Virus record (IMG/VR): IMGVR_UViG_3300046512_000357
Coordinates: 1 to 64,000 of that record
Length of the DNA stretch: 64,000 nucleotides
Reading direction: 5' to 3' (one strand)
DNA from: a virus
Position 1 is the stretch's first letter. Each line of letters begins with the position of its first letter. The translations under genes were made by a program, and so were the position numbers. Of this stretch, positions 23,191 through 31,424 are shown piece by piece. The notes beneath the pieces are model-generated. The model was not told where the DNA came from and made no database searches. It saw only the letters and a list, made by a program, of their open reading frames with translations.

Positions 23191-23840
23191 CCAAATCACG
23201 CGGCATCAACGCACCCAAGCACAAATGGACGCCCGAGCAGGACGCCATCCTGCGCAACCAATATCCCGACATGCGCGCCGCCGACGTCGCCGCTGCACTC
23301 GGCATTCGCCTGACATCCCTTTACGCGCGCGCCAAGAGGCTGGGCCTCACGAAGTCAGACGAGTTCAAGAACAGTTCGGCCTCCGGGCGCCTTGACGGCG
23401 TACGCGGATCGGCCACCCGATTTGCATCTGGACACGTGCCATGGACGAAAGGCCAGAAGGGTATCCGCCTCAGTCCAGACACGGAGTTCAAGAGGGGCGA
23501 GCGCCCTGTGAACTACATGGCAGTCGGCTCCGAGAAGCTGCACATGGGATATGTGTGGCTGAAGATTGCCGACGGCGGCTGGCCAGAGGCATGGAGACCG
23601 AAGCATCACGTCATCTGGGAGCGCTCGCACGGCGCCGCACCGCCGGTAACGCACCTATTGTCGTTCCGCGACCGTGACCGCAATAACTTCGCACTCGACA
23701 ACCTTGAGCTGATCAGCAAGGCAGACTGGATGCGCCGTTATACGCGCCACAACCTGCCGAAAGAGATCGCTGATCTGATGGCCCTGCAAGGCGCACTCAC
23801 GCGCCAAATCAACAAACGGAGCAAAGCACATGAGCAATAA
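23187..23840 (+). CDS. HNH endonuclease with N-terminal DNA-binding module
   Basis: A 217-residue protein. The N terminus (KWTPEQDAILRNQYPDMRAADVAAALGIRLTSLYARAKRLGL) is a Myb/HTH-like module. The C terminus holds an HNH core typical of phage homing endonucleases (KHHVIWERSHGAAPPVTHLLSFRDRDRNNFALDNLELISKADWMRR). It sits freely in the early operon with overlaps of 4 and 11 bp to neighbours. Probably a free-standing homing-type nuclease. Confidence 0.85.
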   Translation: MTKSRGINAPKHKWTPEQDAILRNQYPDMRAADVAAALGIRLTSLYARAKRLGLTKSDEFKNSSASGRLDGVRGSATRFASGHVPWTKGQKGIRLSPDTEFKRGERPVNYMAVGSEKLHMGYVWLKIADGGWPEAWRPKHHVIWERSHGAAPPVTHLLSFRDRDRNNFALDNLELISKADWMRRYTRHNLPKEIADLMALQGALTRQINKRSKAHEQ

Positions 23841-24075
23841 CAACATCGACGCACTTCGCGAACACCTGTTTGGCGCGCTGGCTGGTCTGAAGGACGGCTC
23901 GGTGGATATCGAGAAGGCCAAGGCCATCTCCGGCGTGGCGCAAGTGATCATCAATACTGCGAAGGTCGAGGTCGAATACGCCAAAGCTACCGGACAGGGC
24001 GGCAGCGAGTTCCTGGCGCCGAAGCCAGCGCTACCAGCTGGCATCACCGGCGTCACCCAACATCGGATTCGCTGA
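23830..24075 (+). CDS. Conserved small phage protein
   Basis: An 81-residue protein: NIDALREHLFGALAGLKDGSVDIEKAKAISGVAQVIINTAKVEVEYAKATG is a common pattern in proteobacterial prophages, a helical hairpin of unknown role. GGAG lies ahead of the ATG. Confidence 0.75.
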   Translation: MSNNNIDALREHLFGALAGLKDGSVDIEKAKAISGVAQVIINTAKVEVEYAKATGQGGSEFLAPKPALPAGITGVTQHRIR

Positions 24076-24077
24076 CC

Positions 24078-24662
24078 ATGAGCGTGAAGCCAATTCACGG
24101 GCTATCTCAGGTCCCCGAGTATCGAGCCTGGCAGACGATGCGCTTACGCTGCACGGAACCCGCAAACCCTGCATACGCGAACTACGAAGGCCGGGGTATC
24201 GCCGTCTGCGATCGGTGGCTGAATTCTCCTGCGGCATTCATCGACGACATGGGGGCGAAGCCTACGCCCCAGCACGAGTTAGACCGTCGCGACAACAGCG
24301 CTGGCTACTCGCCGGAGAACTGTCGGTGGGTGACGCGCAGCGTCAATGATCGCAACCGCCGGTCGAACCGCATGGTCACCTACTCGGGAGAAACGCATGC
24401 ACTCGCGCATTGGTGCGAGCAGTTCGGCATTCGCCCTGACACGGCAAAGAAACGCCTCGATGCAGGCTGGACGCCAGAAGAAGCATTCACGATCCCGGCG
24501 CGCACCAAGGCTCTGAATGGCCAGGCAAAGCCGCTCAAGCACGAGTGCGTTACCTGCGGCGCCCTAACCACTGGTACACGCTGTCGTCCTTGCGAAAACA
24601 AGGCACGCCCGGCGCGCGCCAACTTCGCGCACGAGCGTGAGATTGTGATGGTAGCTGCGTGA
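24078..24662 (+). CDS. Phage homing-endonuclease-like protein with zinc ribbon
   Basis: A 194-residue protein. EYRAWQTMRLRCTEP, YEGRGIAVCDRWLNSPAAFIDDMG, HELDRRDNSAGYSPENCRWVTRSVNDRNRRSN matches the compact phage endonuclease-like family (LDR.DN..Y.PENCRW). A second part (ETHALAHWCEQFGIRPDTAKKRLDAGWTPEEAF) is an HTH, and the C terminus has a CVTCG...CRPC zinc ribbon. It starts 2 bp after the previous stop. Confidence 0.75.
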   Translation: MSVKPIHGLSQVPEYRAWQTMRLRCTEPANPAYANYEGRGIAVCDRWLNSPAAFIDDMGAKPTPQHELDRRDNSAGYSPENCRWVTRSVNDRNRRSNRMVTYSGETHALAHWCEQFGIRPDTAKKRLDAGWTPEEAFTIPARTKALNGQAKPLKHECVTCGALTTGTRCRPCENKARPARANFAHEREIVMVAA

Positions 24663-24666
24663 GGAA

Positions 24667-24972
24667 TTACGATTTTTCGCTCGAATGGTACATAGGGCCC
24701 CGCCATTGCGGGGTGTGTTTATCCACCTGTATCTCGAGTGCCTCTACGTCAATTATTCCGGCTTGGATTTTTGCGACGGTAAAACCTATCAAGTCAGTCG
24801 CGCCAACATCGCTCGCTACCGGTGCCCAGAAGTCATTGCGTCGAAGTATGAATCGGAGAGCGGGCGCGTGCGATGGATCGCCAGTGGTAATTTCCACATT
24901 GGCAACATCATTCCAGACCGATATGTTGGCATGCCAGCGCTCGCCGGGTTCAACTTCCATTTCGTATTTCAT
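24667..24972 (-). CDS. Opposing small protein (moron C)
   Basis: A 101-residue protein facing against the rightward operon (GERWHANISVWNDVANVEITTGDPSHAP, IGFTVAKIQAGIIDVEALEIQVDKH). GGAG lies 5 bp before the ATG, and an extended -10 promoter overlaps the next rightward gene's start. Probably beta-rich; function unknown. Rightward frames over the same bases lack such signals and were not chosen. Confidence 0.7.
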   Translation of the reverse strand: MKYEMEVEPGERWHANISVWNDVANVEITTGDPSHAPALRFILRRNDFWAPVASDVGATDLIGFTVAKIQAGIIDVEALEIQVDKHTPQWRGPMYHSSEKS

Positions 24973-24996
24973 AACATCTCCATTGCAAAAAAGAAA

Positions 24997-25005
24997 ATAC
25001 TATCA
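24997..25005 (-). promoter_or_regulatory. Extended -10 promoter of opposing gene C
   Basis: Minus strand TGATAGTAT (TG-N-TAGTAT); the G-T pair of the TG overlaps the first base of the rightward start codon at 25005. Leader of about 18 nt with GGAG. Confidence 0.6.
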
Positions 25006-25442
25006 TGATCTACGACCTATCCCGCGCCGAGCGCCAGCACCGCGCCATCGCCAACGAAAAACCAGGCCCGGTCCTGCAATCGAAGCGCTGCGCCTGCGGT
25101 AAAGCTTCGCCGGCCAAAGTGCTTGCGCAGTACAAGAAGTGCCACGGCTGCCAACTCGCCGACCGCATCGCCACGCTTCAAGACGGCGATCTGGACATCC
25201 TGCGCCACATGGTGGGCGCGACGCCACACCACCCGATGGTGCGCTGGGGCTTCCGCAACGAATACCTGGTGAACCGCCGCGATGCGGCAGCGCTGGCTCG
25301 CCTGGTCGCCGCTGGCTTCGCGCGCGCCGGCCGCCCGCTGCTCCAGCTGCAATACTTCCATGCCACTGATGTCGGTTGCCGTCTCGCTGGTCTGTCGGCG
25401 AAACGCGCAGCCGTGGCACTGTCGCTGGGAGCGCGACCATGA
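25005..25442 (+). CDS. Hypothetical protein with cysteine cluster
   Basis: A 145-residue protein. CACGKASPAKVLAQYKKCHGC is a likely zinc-binding cluster; the C-terminal half (GFRNEYLVNRRDAAALARLVAAGFARAGR, YFHATDVGCRLAGLS) looks like a winged helix. No family recognised. Confidence 0.7.
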   Translation: MIYDLSRAERQHRAIANEKPGPVLQSKRCACGKASPAKVLAQYKKCHGCQLADRIATLQDGDLDILRHMVGATPHHPMVRWGFRNEYLVNRRDAAALARLVAAGFARAGRPLLQLQYFHATDVGCRLAGLSAKRAAVALSLGARP

Positions 25443-25495
25443 CGAGCCTCGTATCCGAACTGGCCGACGTCTGGCCACTGATGCATTGCTACAAA

Positions 25496-25756
25496 CTAGT
25501 CATTTGGTTCCGATTTGGAATGCGAGCCAATCCACTCCTGAGCGTACTGGAGCACGCCATTTATTGCTTCGGCCTCGGTCAGGTATCCCTCTCCATCAGG
25601 GCCCTGTTGGACCGTTTTCCCCAGTACTACTTCGCCCACATCTGGCCCCATTCCTTTTTGGATGCTGAATTCAGCAAAAAAGCGATCACGCGGGGTTTTG
25701 AATGGATTAATGAGGATTGCGTGGCCGCCGTAACGGTGGAAAGGGGGCTTGCTCAT
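25496..25756 (-). CDS. Opposing small protein (moron D)
   Basis: An 86-residue protein: PPFHRYGGHAILINPFKTPRDRFFAEFSIQ, then GPDGEGYLTEAEAINGVLQYAQEWIGSH, a small alpha/beta domain seen as a lone protein in Burkholderiales. AGGA lies 8 bp before the ATG. The opposite strand is open over the whole length (25439-25795), so the insertion may have interrupted a rightward gene starting MTSLVSELADVWPL. Confidence 0.72.
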   Translation of the reverse strand: MSKPPFHRYGGHAILINPFKTPRDRFFAEFSIQKGMGPDVGEVVLGKTVQQGPDGEGYLTEAEAINGVLQYAQEWIGSHSKSEPND

Positions 25757-25783
25757 GGGGATGTTCCTAGTGTGGAAAATGTG

Positions 25784-25792
25784 AGATTAGCA
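25784..25792 (-). promoter_or_regulatory. Extended -10 promoter of opposing gene D
   Basis: Minus strand TGCTAATCT (TG-N-TAATCT), sharing its TG with the CATG that contains the rightward start at 25792. Confidence 0.6.
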
Positions 25793-26538
25793 TGATTCAC
25801 TACCACGGCCTCCCAATCACTCCCGCGACCGCAGCCCTTCGGGCAATCAGCGGTGGTCATGCGTTTGTGTCGTTCCGGCATCCAGAACAGTTGACTCTTG
25901 CGTTGGAGGTGTCGCAGTCGTTCGCAGTCGACAACGGCGCCTTCTCCGCGTGGCGTAGCGGTAACCCTGTGACCGACTGGGAACTATATTACGACTGGGT
26001 GGCAGAACTGCATCGCTACCCAGGATTTGATTTTGCCGTCATCCCTGATGTCATTGATGGCAATGAGGCGGCAAATGACGCACTGCTGGCGGAATGGCCT
26101 TGGCGCGAGCACGCTCCACACATTGGGGCGCCTGTGTGGCACTTGCACGAGTCACTGGAACGTCTCGGCCGGTTGGTCGCTGCCTGGCCGCGCATTTGCC
26201 TTGGCAGCTCGGGTGAATTTGCGAAGATCGGCACGCCGGCCTGGTGGACCCGCATGGCGGAAGCCATGGACGTGATCTGCGACCGATCCGGCCGGCCTTG
26301 CGCCAAGATTCACGGCCTGCGCATGCTTGACCCGGCGGTATTCTCACGCTTCCCGTTTGCCTCGGCGGACAGCACCAACATTGGCCAGAATGTAGGCATC
26401 GATTCGGCCTGGAAGGGCACCTACACGCCGCCGACCAAGGAGGCGCGGGCGGCGATTATGCGCGAGCGAATCGAATCGCATCAGGCGCTGACGTTCTGGC
26501 AGCGTGCGGCCGCGCCAATTCAGGAGGGGCTGTTTTGA
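25792..26538 (+). CDS. TGT/DpdA-like TIM-barrel protein
   Basis: A 248-residue protein. FAVDNGAFSAWRSG resembles the D-(S/N)-G-(G/A)-F motif of tRNA-guanine transglycosylases and the phage DNA transglycosylase DpdA. Further motifs fit a barrel: GFDFAVIPDVIDG, WHLHES, WPRICLGSSGEFA, KIHGLRML, FPFASADSTN. If correct it would exchange a base for a 7-deazaguanine in DNA or tRNA. No 7-deazaguanine synthesis genes are in the window, so the host would have to supply the precursor. The family call is by motif recall. Confidence 0.6.
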   Translation: MIHYHGLPITPATAALRAISGGHAFVSFRHPEQLTLALEVSQSFAVDNGAFSAWRSGNPVTDWELYYDWVAELHRYPGFDFAVIPDVIDGNEAANDALLAEWPWREHAPHIGAPVWHLHESLERLGRLVAAWPRICLGSSGEFAKIGTPAWWTRMAEAMDVICDRSGRPCAKIHGLRMLDPAVFSRFPFASADSTNIGQNVGIDSAWKGTYTPPTKEARAAIMRERIESHQALTFWQRAAAPIQEGLF

Positions 26539-26548
26539 TGACATTTCG

Positions 26549-26818
26549 TTACAGGAGTTTCAGAGCTTGCGCGGCTGTAATTGCAGTGCTGACAGCTGAA
26601 ATTAGCGCCCCTGCAGCTGCGGCAATGCCTGCGACCATCGTCCATTTGGCAGAACGCTGCGCGGCCTCCGCCGCGATTCTGGCTGCCTCACTTGCGGTCG
26701 CCGATGAGTCGGCTGCGTTCTTGACCATCTCTTCAATTGCATCCGCAGTCCGGATGGATGCCTTAGCTTTTTCCTTCTGCAGTATCTCTGCCATCGGGTC
26801 CCAGACTTCTCGCGTCAT
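26549..26818 (-). CDS. Opposing small tail-anchored protein (moron E)
   Basis: An 89-residue protein: a charged helical N terminus (DPMAEILQKEKAKASIRTADAIEEMVKNAADSSATASEAARIAAEAAQRSAKW) and a C-terminal membrane segment (MVAGIAAAAGALISAVSTAITAAQALKLL). AGGAG lies 5 bp before the ATG. It fills the gap between the TGT-like gene and ninG, transcribed against the operon. Confidence 0.7.
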   Translation of the reverse strand: MTREVWDPMAEILQKEKAKASIRTADAIEEMVKNAADSSATASEAARIAAEAAQRSAKWTMVAGIAAAAGALISAVSTAITAAQALKLL

Positions 26819-26843
26819 TTCTGCTCCTAGTTTTAAAGAGGAA

Positions 26844-26852
26844 ATACTAGCA
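26844..26852 (-). promoter_or_regulatory. Extended -10 promoter of opposing gene E
   Basis: Minus strand TGCTAGTAT (TG-N-TAGTAT) lies between the ninG ribosome site and its ATG at 26852. Short leader with AGGAG. Confidence 0.62.
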
Positions 26853-27547
26853 TGATGCGCCGCACACCCATGAAGCCCAGCACCTTGCCCTTGAAGCGCA
26901 CCGCGTTCGCGCGCGGTGAGCGCATCGAGGCCCGCGAGGTGACGAAGATCATCACCAAGGCTGCGCGCGAGAAGAAGCACAAATGCGCCGTCCGCACCTG
27001 CCGCGCCGACTTCGTCCGGCCGGCGCCATTCGTCACCTGGTGCTCGCCGGAGTGCGGAACCTTGCTGGCCATGGCGAAGCTGGAGAAGCAGAAGCGGGAG
27101 ACGGCCACCGCCGAGCGCAAGGACCGTCAGCAGAAGCTGGCCAAGTTCAAGCGCAAGGCCGATCACGTGGCCGACTGCCAGAAAGCCTTCAACGCCTGGG
27201 TGCGGTTCCGTGACCGCAACGAGCCGTGCATCGATTGCGGCAAGTTCGCTAGCAGCGACGCGCTGACCGGGGGGGTATACGACGCCGGCCACTACCTGTC
27301 GCGTGGCAGCCATCCACACCTGCGGTTTGACGAGCGCAACGTGTTCAAGCAGCTGAAGGGCTGCAACCGGCCTGGCGGCACCACGGCGGCATCGTTCCGC
27401 GCCGGCATCGTCGCGCGCATCGGCCTGGCCGACGTGGAGGCGCTGGAGGCGGACAACGAGCCGCGCCATTACACGGTCGACCAGCTGATCGCCCTGACCG
27501 CGCACTACAAACAAAAACTTAAAGAACTGAAAGCGGCCGCCGCCTGA
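26852..27547 (+). CDS. ninG: NinG (Rap-like) recombination nuclease
   Basis: A 231-residue protein matching lambda NinG/Rap: the zinc-binding CAVRTCRADFVRP, TWCSPECG; then CQKAFNAWVRFRDRNEPCIDCG and the core GVYDAGHYLSRGSHPHLRFDERNVFKQLKGCNRPGGTTAASFRAGI. Rap is a structure-specific endonuclease that cuts D-loops and Holliday junctions in phage recombination. Pairs functionally with the leftward Red-like genes. Confidence 0.92.
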   Translation: MMRRTPMKPSTLPLKRTAFARGERIEAREVTKIITKAAREKKHKCAVRTCRADFVRPAPFVTWCSPECGTLLAMAKLEKQKRETATAERKDRQQKLAKFKRKADHVADCQKAFNAWVRFRDRNEPCIDCGKFASSDALTGGVYDAGHYLSRGSHPHLRFDERNVFKQLKGCNRPGGTTAASFRAGIVARIGLADVEALEADNEPRHYTVDQLIALTAHYKQKLKELKAAAA

Positions 27548-27577
27548 TGGTCGGCCCATAACCTGAACGGAGAAGTA

Positions 27578-30208
27578 ATGAGCGCATTTAGCCCTGAAGA
27601 ACAGAAACTGCTGGTGCAGGCCGAGTATGGCCAGTTCCTGCGCGAGAAAATCAAGCTGGCCCAGAAGAAGGGCTTCGACGTGCCGCTGGACCAGATCCAC
27701 CCGGGCCTCAAGCCGCACACGCGCGACATCGTGCGCTGGGCGCTCGCGGGCGGCCAGCGTGCCATCTTCGCGTCGTTCGGCCTGCACAAGACCAGCACCA
27801 ACCTGGAGGTGATGCGGCAGATCGGCATTAACCGGCCGGGCGGCATTCGCGGCATCGTGGCGCCGCTCGGCGTGCGCCAAGAGTTCTCCCGCGAGGTGGC
27901 GAAGCGCTTCACCGGTGACCAGGCCGTTGACCTGCGCTTCATCCGCTCCGACGCCGAGATTGACGACCCGGCAACCATCTACATGACGAACTACGAATCG
28001 GTGCGCGAGGCCAAGGTCAACGTGACGAAGTGGCAGGCGTCCGGCCTGGATGAGGCCAGCGTGCTGCGCAGCTACGGCAGCAAGACGTATCAGGAGTTCC
28101 TACCGATGTTCGAGCCGGTCGAGTTCAAGTTCGTCTACACGGCCACGCCGAGCCCGAACCGCTTCAAGGAACTGATCCACTACGCCGGCTATCTGGGCGT
28201 GATGGACACTGGCCAAGCGCTGACCCGTTTCTTCCAGCGCGACAGTGAGAAGGCCGGCAACCTGACGCTGTACCCGCACAAGGAGCATGAATTTTGGCTT
28301 TGGGTGGCGAGCTGGGCGGTGTTCATCCAGCGCCCGAGCGATCTGGGTCATTCGGACGAGGGCTACGACCTGCCGCCGATCGAGGTCCGGTACCACGAGG
28401 TGCCGAGTAATTACGCGACGGCCGGCGCAGAGAAGAACGGCCAGGGCCTGCTGATCCCGAACGTGGCCATGGGCCTGTCGGCCGCCGCCGGCGAGAAGCG
28501 CAACAGCATGCCGGCGCGCGTGGTCAAGGTGGCCGAGATTATCGCGGCCGCGCCGGAAGATCACTTCGTCGTCTGGCACGACCTGGAAGATGAGCGCCAC
28601 GCCATTCAGGCGGCGATCCCGGCCGCCGTGAGCGTGTGGGGTACGCAGGATCTGGAAGAGCGGGAGCAGCGCATCGCCGACTTCAGCGACGGGAAGTTTC
28701 CGGTGCTGTCGACGAAGCCGATCATCGCCGGTTCCGGCTGCAATTTCCAGGTGCACTGCCATCGTGAGATTTTTGCCGGCATCGGTTTCAAATTTAACGA
28801 CTTCATCCAGGCCATTCACCGTGTCCAGCGCTTCCAGCAGAACCATCCGGTCATTATCGACATTGTGTACACGGAGGTCGAGCGCAAGGTGTTGGAGGAC
28901 CTGCAGGTGAAGTGGCAACAGCACGACGAGATGCAGGCCAAGATGGGCGAGATCATCCGCACCTACGGTCTGGACCAGCTATCGATGCAGGATTCGCTCG
29001 CGCGCACGATCGGCGTGCAGCGCCAGGTGGCCGTGGGCGAACACTTCACGGTTGCGCACAACGACTGCGTGCTTGAGGCGCTGGAGCAGCCTGATAATTC
29101 CGTCGGCATGATCCTGACGTCGATCCCGTTCGCCAACCATTACGAATACAGCCCGAGCTACAACGACTTCGGCCACACGCAAGACAATGCGCAGTTCTGG
29201 CGCCAGATGGATTTCCTGACGCCGCAGCTGCTGCGCATCTTGCAGCCGGGCCGCATCTACGCCTGCCATGTGAAGGACCGGATCCTGTTCGGCAATGTCA
29301 CGGGCGCCGGCGTGCCGACGGTCAGCCCGTTCCACGCCGAGGCGCTGTTCCACGGCCTGAATCACGGCTTCGACTATATGGGCATGATCACGGTGGTGAC
29401 TGACGTGGTGCGCGAGAACAACCAGACCTATCGCCTCGGCTATTCGGAGGTGTGCAAGGATGGCACGAAGATGGGCGTCGGCTCGCCGGAATACATCCTG
29501 CTGTTCCACAAGCCGCAGACCGACCGCGCGCGCGGCTACGCCGACACGCCGGTGACGAAAGCGAAGCCGCAATGCATGGGTGACGATGGCCTGCCGGTGG
29601 ACTTTGACCGCACGCTGCCGCCGATTCCCGGCACCGGCTACAGCGTCGCGCGCTGGCAGGTCGATGCGCATGCCTTCTGGCGCTCCAGCGGCAATCGCTT
29701 GCTGGGCGCGGCCGAGCTGGCCAGCTACGGTCCGGCCAAGCTGGCGAAGATGTTCACCGAACTGTCGTTGGCCAACGTCTACGACTATGAGCTGCATGTG
29801 GGTACCGGCGAGCAGATGCTGGCGAACAAGTCGCTGCCGGCCACCTACATGAGCCTGGCGCCGGGCAGCAGCGATCCTATGGTCTGGCACGACATCGTGC
29901 GCATGAAGACACTGAACGGCGCTCAGGCCGCGCGCGCGGTCGAGAATCATGTTTGCCCATTCCAGATCGATATCGTGGACCGCCTGATCGGCCGCTACAC
30001 GAACCCTGGCGACGTCGTCTACGACCCATTCCATGGCCTCGGCACGGTGGGCGTGCGCGCCGTGAAGCTGGGTCGCAAGGGGCGCGGCTCGGAACTGAAC
30101 GCCGCGTACTTCCGCGACCAGGTGCACTACCTGAAGGAGGCGGAGCGCGAGGCGACCATGCCGACGCTGTTCGACCTGGTGGCGCTGGACCAGGAGAATG
30201 CATCGTGA
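27578..30208 (+). CDS. Helicase-DNA methyltransferase fusion
   Basis: An 876-residue protein. Residues about 40-470 are an SF2/SNF2-type helicase: degenerate Walker A (FASFGLHKTSTN), LDEAS box, FKFVYTATP (motif III), and IQAIHRVQRFQQ (motif VI). Residues about 490-860 are an N4/N6-type methyltransferase: ILTSIPF in place of the usual (T/S/D)PP(Y/F), and FxGxG-type motif I in VYDPFHGLGTVGVRAVKLGRKGRGSELN. The loss of a Pro in the catalytic box and of a Gly in Walker A are unusual. Such fusions in phages are thought to protect DNA against host restriction; whether this one is active is open. Confidence 0.85.
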   Translation: MSAFSPEEQKLLVQAEYGQFLREKIKLAQKKGFDVPLDQIHPGLKPHTRDIVRWALAGGQRAIFASFGLHKTSTNLEVMRQIGINRPGGIRGIVAPLGVRQEFSREVAKRFTGDQAVDLRFIRSDAEIDDPATIYMTNYESVREAKVNVTKWQASGLDEASVLRSYGSKTYQEFLPMFEPVEFKFVYTATPSPNRFKELIHYAGYLGVMDTGQALTRFFQRDSEKAGNLTLYPHKEHEFWLWVASWAVFIQRPSDLGHSDEGYDLPPIEVRYHEVPSNYATAGAEKNGQGLLIPNVAMGLSAAAGEKRNSMPARVVKVAEIIAAAPEDHFVVWHDLEDERHAIQAAIPAAVSVWGTQDLEEREQRIADFSDGKFPVLSTKPIIAGSGCNFQVHCHREIFAGIGFKFNDFIQAIHRVQRFQQNHPVIIDIVYTEVERKVLEDLQVKWQQHDEMQAKMGEIIRTYGLDQLSMQDSLARTIGVQRQVAVGEHFTVAHNDCVLEALEQPDNSVGMILTSIPFANHYEYSPSYNDFGHTQDNAQFWRQMDFLTPQLLRILQPGRIYACHVKDRILFGNVTGAGVPTVSPFHAEALFHGLNHGFDYMGMITVVTDVVRENNQTYRLGYSEVCKDGTKMGVGSPEYILLFHKPQTDRARGYADTPVTKAKPQCMGDDGLPVDFDRTLPPIPGTGYSVARWQVDAHAFWRSSGNRLLGAAELASYGPAKLAKMFTELSLANVYDYELHVGTGEQMLANKSLPATYMSLAPGSSDPMVWHDIVRMKTLNGAQAARAVENHVCPFQIDIVDRLIGRYTNPGDVVYDPFHGLGTVGVRAVKLGRKGRGSELNAAYFRDQVHYLKEAEREATMPTLFDLVALDQENAS

Positions 30209-30216
30209 GGGGGCGA

Positions 30217-30477
30217 ATGAATCGCGACGAATGGCAACAACGCGCGCGCGAGTTGGCCCCGCGCGGGGCGGCGCTGCCGCAAGCGAAGCTGACGGACGAG
30301 GACGTCCTGTCAATTCGCGCAGCGCAGGTGGAGCGCGACGCCCAGCGGCAGCGGATCGCAGCCGAACTGAGCAACGCCGCGCTGGCGCGCCGCTTCGGTG
30401 TGCACGTCCGCACCGTCGAGAAGGTGCTGCAGCGCGATTCGTGGGCCCATCTGCTGCGCACGGAGGCTCGGCGATGA
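30217..30477 (+). CDS. NinH-like helix-turn-helix protein
   Basis: An 86-residue protein: KLTDEDVLSIRAAQVERDAQRQRIAAELSNAALARRFGVHVRTVEKVLQRDSWAHL has a resolvase-type helix-turn-helix, as in small phage DNA-binding proteins of the nin region. The ATG 30217 has GAGGGGG ahead; a GTG at 30205 overlapping the previous stop is an alternative. Its stop overlaps the next start. Confidence 0.7.
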   Translation: MNRDEWQQRARELAPRGAALPQAKLTDEDVLSIRAAQVERDAQRQRIAAELSNAALARRFGVHVRTVEKVLQRDSWAHLLRTEARR

Positions 30478-31424
30478 ATTACTTCGAGCACCACATTGGC
30501 GACTACGACAAGAACACCTCGCACCTCACCGCGTGCGAGGATGGCATCTATTGCAGGTTGATCCGGCGCTATCTGGACAAGGAAATTCCACTCGATCCGG
30601 ATACTGATGAAATAAAACGCGTAGTCCGTGCACGCACCCGCGAAGAAAAAAAATCAGTTGATGCAGTTCTCAAAGAATTTTTTTATCTCGAGGCGGATGG
30701 CTGGCACCACAAAACGTGCGATGAAATCATCGCCACATACCAAGCCGGCGAGCCGGAGCGCGAGGCTAAAAAGGCCAACGAGGAAACGCGTATGAAACGG
30801 CATAGGGACGAGCGCGCAGGCCTGTTTGCACAGCTTACGGCGGGCGGCCGGCACGCTTCCTGGAACATCGGAATCAAGGAATTGCGGGCAATGGTGGCTA
30901 CGTTGCAAGAGCCGGAAAACCCGGAACCAGTAACGCAACCTGTAACGGCACCTGCAACGCCTGCAACGGCTACCCAAACACCAATACCCACTACCCATAC
31001 ACCATATATAAAACCTTTGTCGGCGAAAACCGCCGACGAGCAGATGGACGGTGGCGAGAGCGTGGTCGCAGAACGGCGCACGAAGCGCCGGCCGTCGCCG
31101 GATGACGAGACGTGTGCTCGCTACTGCTTCGGGTTGGTCAAGCGCCTGGATGCCAGCGCGAAGCCGCCGAACTTCGAAGCATGGGGCAACGACGTCCGCC
31201 TGATGATCGAGCGGGACAAGCGCACCCATCGCGAGATCTGCGAGCTGTTCCTGTGGGCGAACAACGACAGCTTCTGGCAATCGAACATCCTCTCACCGGC
31301 CAAGCTGCGCGAGAAGTGGAATCAGCTGATCATCAAACGCGGCACGCCGCAGAAAGGAGCGGCACATGGAAACTTCGGCTCGCAAGATTACCGCGCAGGG
31401 GTTAGCGAAGATGGCAAGTTCTGA
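30474..31424 (+). CDS. DUF1376 replication-initiation protein
   Basis: A 316-residue protein starting MNYFEHHIGDYDKNTSHLTACEDGIYCRLIRRYLDKE, the DUF1376 domain of phage replication initiators (residues 1-95). A flexible Pro/Thr-rich linker (residues about 145-180) precedes a C-terminal helical domain (RYCFGLVKRLDASAKPPNFEAWGNDVRLMIERD, ILSPAKLREKWNQLI). Like lambda O it should bind the origin and recruit the helicase loader coded next. Repeats rich in ACCTGTAACG/CCTGCAACG in the linker might be part of the origin. Confidence 0.87.
   Translation: MNYFEHHIGDYDKNTSHLTACEDGIYCRLIRRYLDKEIPLDPDTDEIKRVVRARTREEKKSVDAVLKEFFYLEADGWHHKTCDEIIATYQAGEPEREAKKANEETRMKRHRDERAGLFAQLTAGGRHASWNIGIKELRAMVATLQEPENPEPVTQPVTAPATPATATQTPIPTTHTPYIKPLSAKTADEQMDGGESVVAERRTKRRPSPDDETCARYCFGLVKRLDASAKPPNFEAWGNDVRLMIERDKRTHREICELFLWANNDSFWQSNILSPAKLREKWNQLIIKRGTPQKGAAHGNFGSQDYRAGVSEDGKF

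Noticed and set aside
25439-25795. Rightward 118-codon frame opposite the gene at 25496
   Set aside because: It overlaps neighbours by 4 bp at both ends, which is tempting, but the opposing frame has a ribosome site, promoter and family-like sequence. At most its first 20 codons are a relic.
28979-30313. 444-codon minus-strand frame over the helicase-methyltransferase gene
   Set aside because: His/Arg-rich antisense shadow; the sense protein has clear domains.
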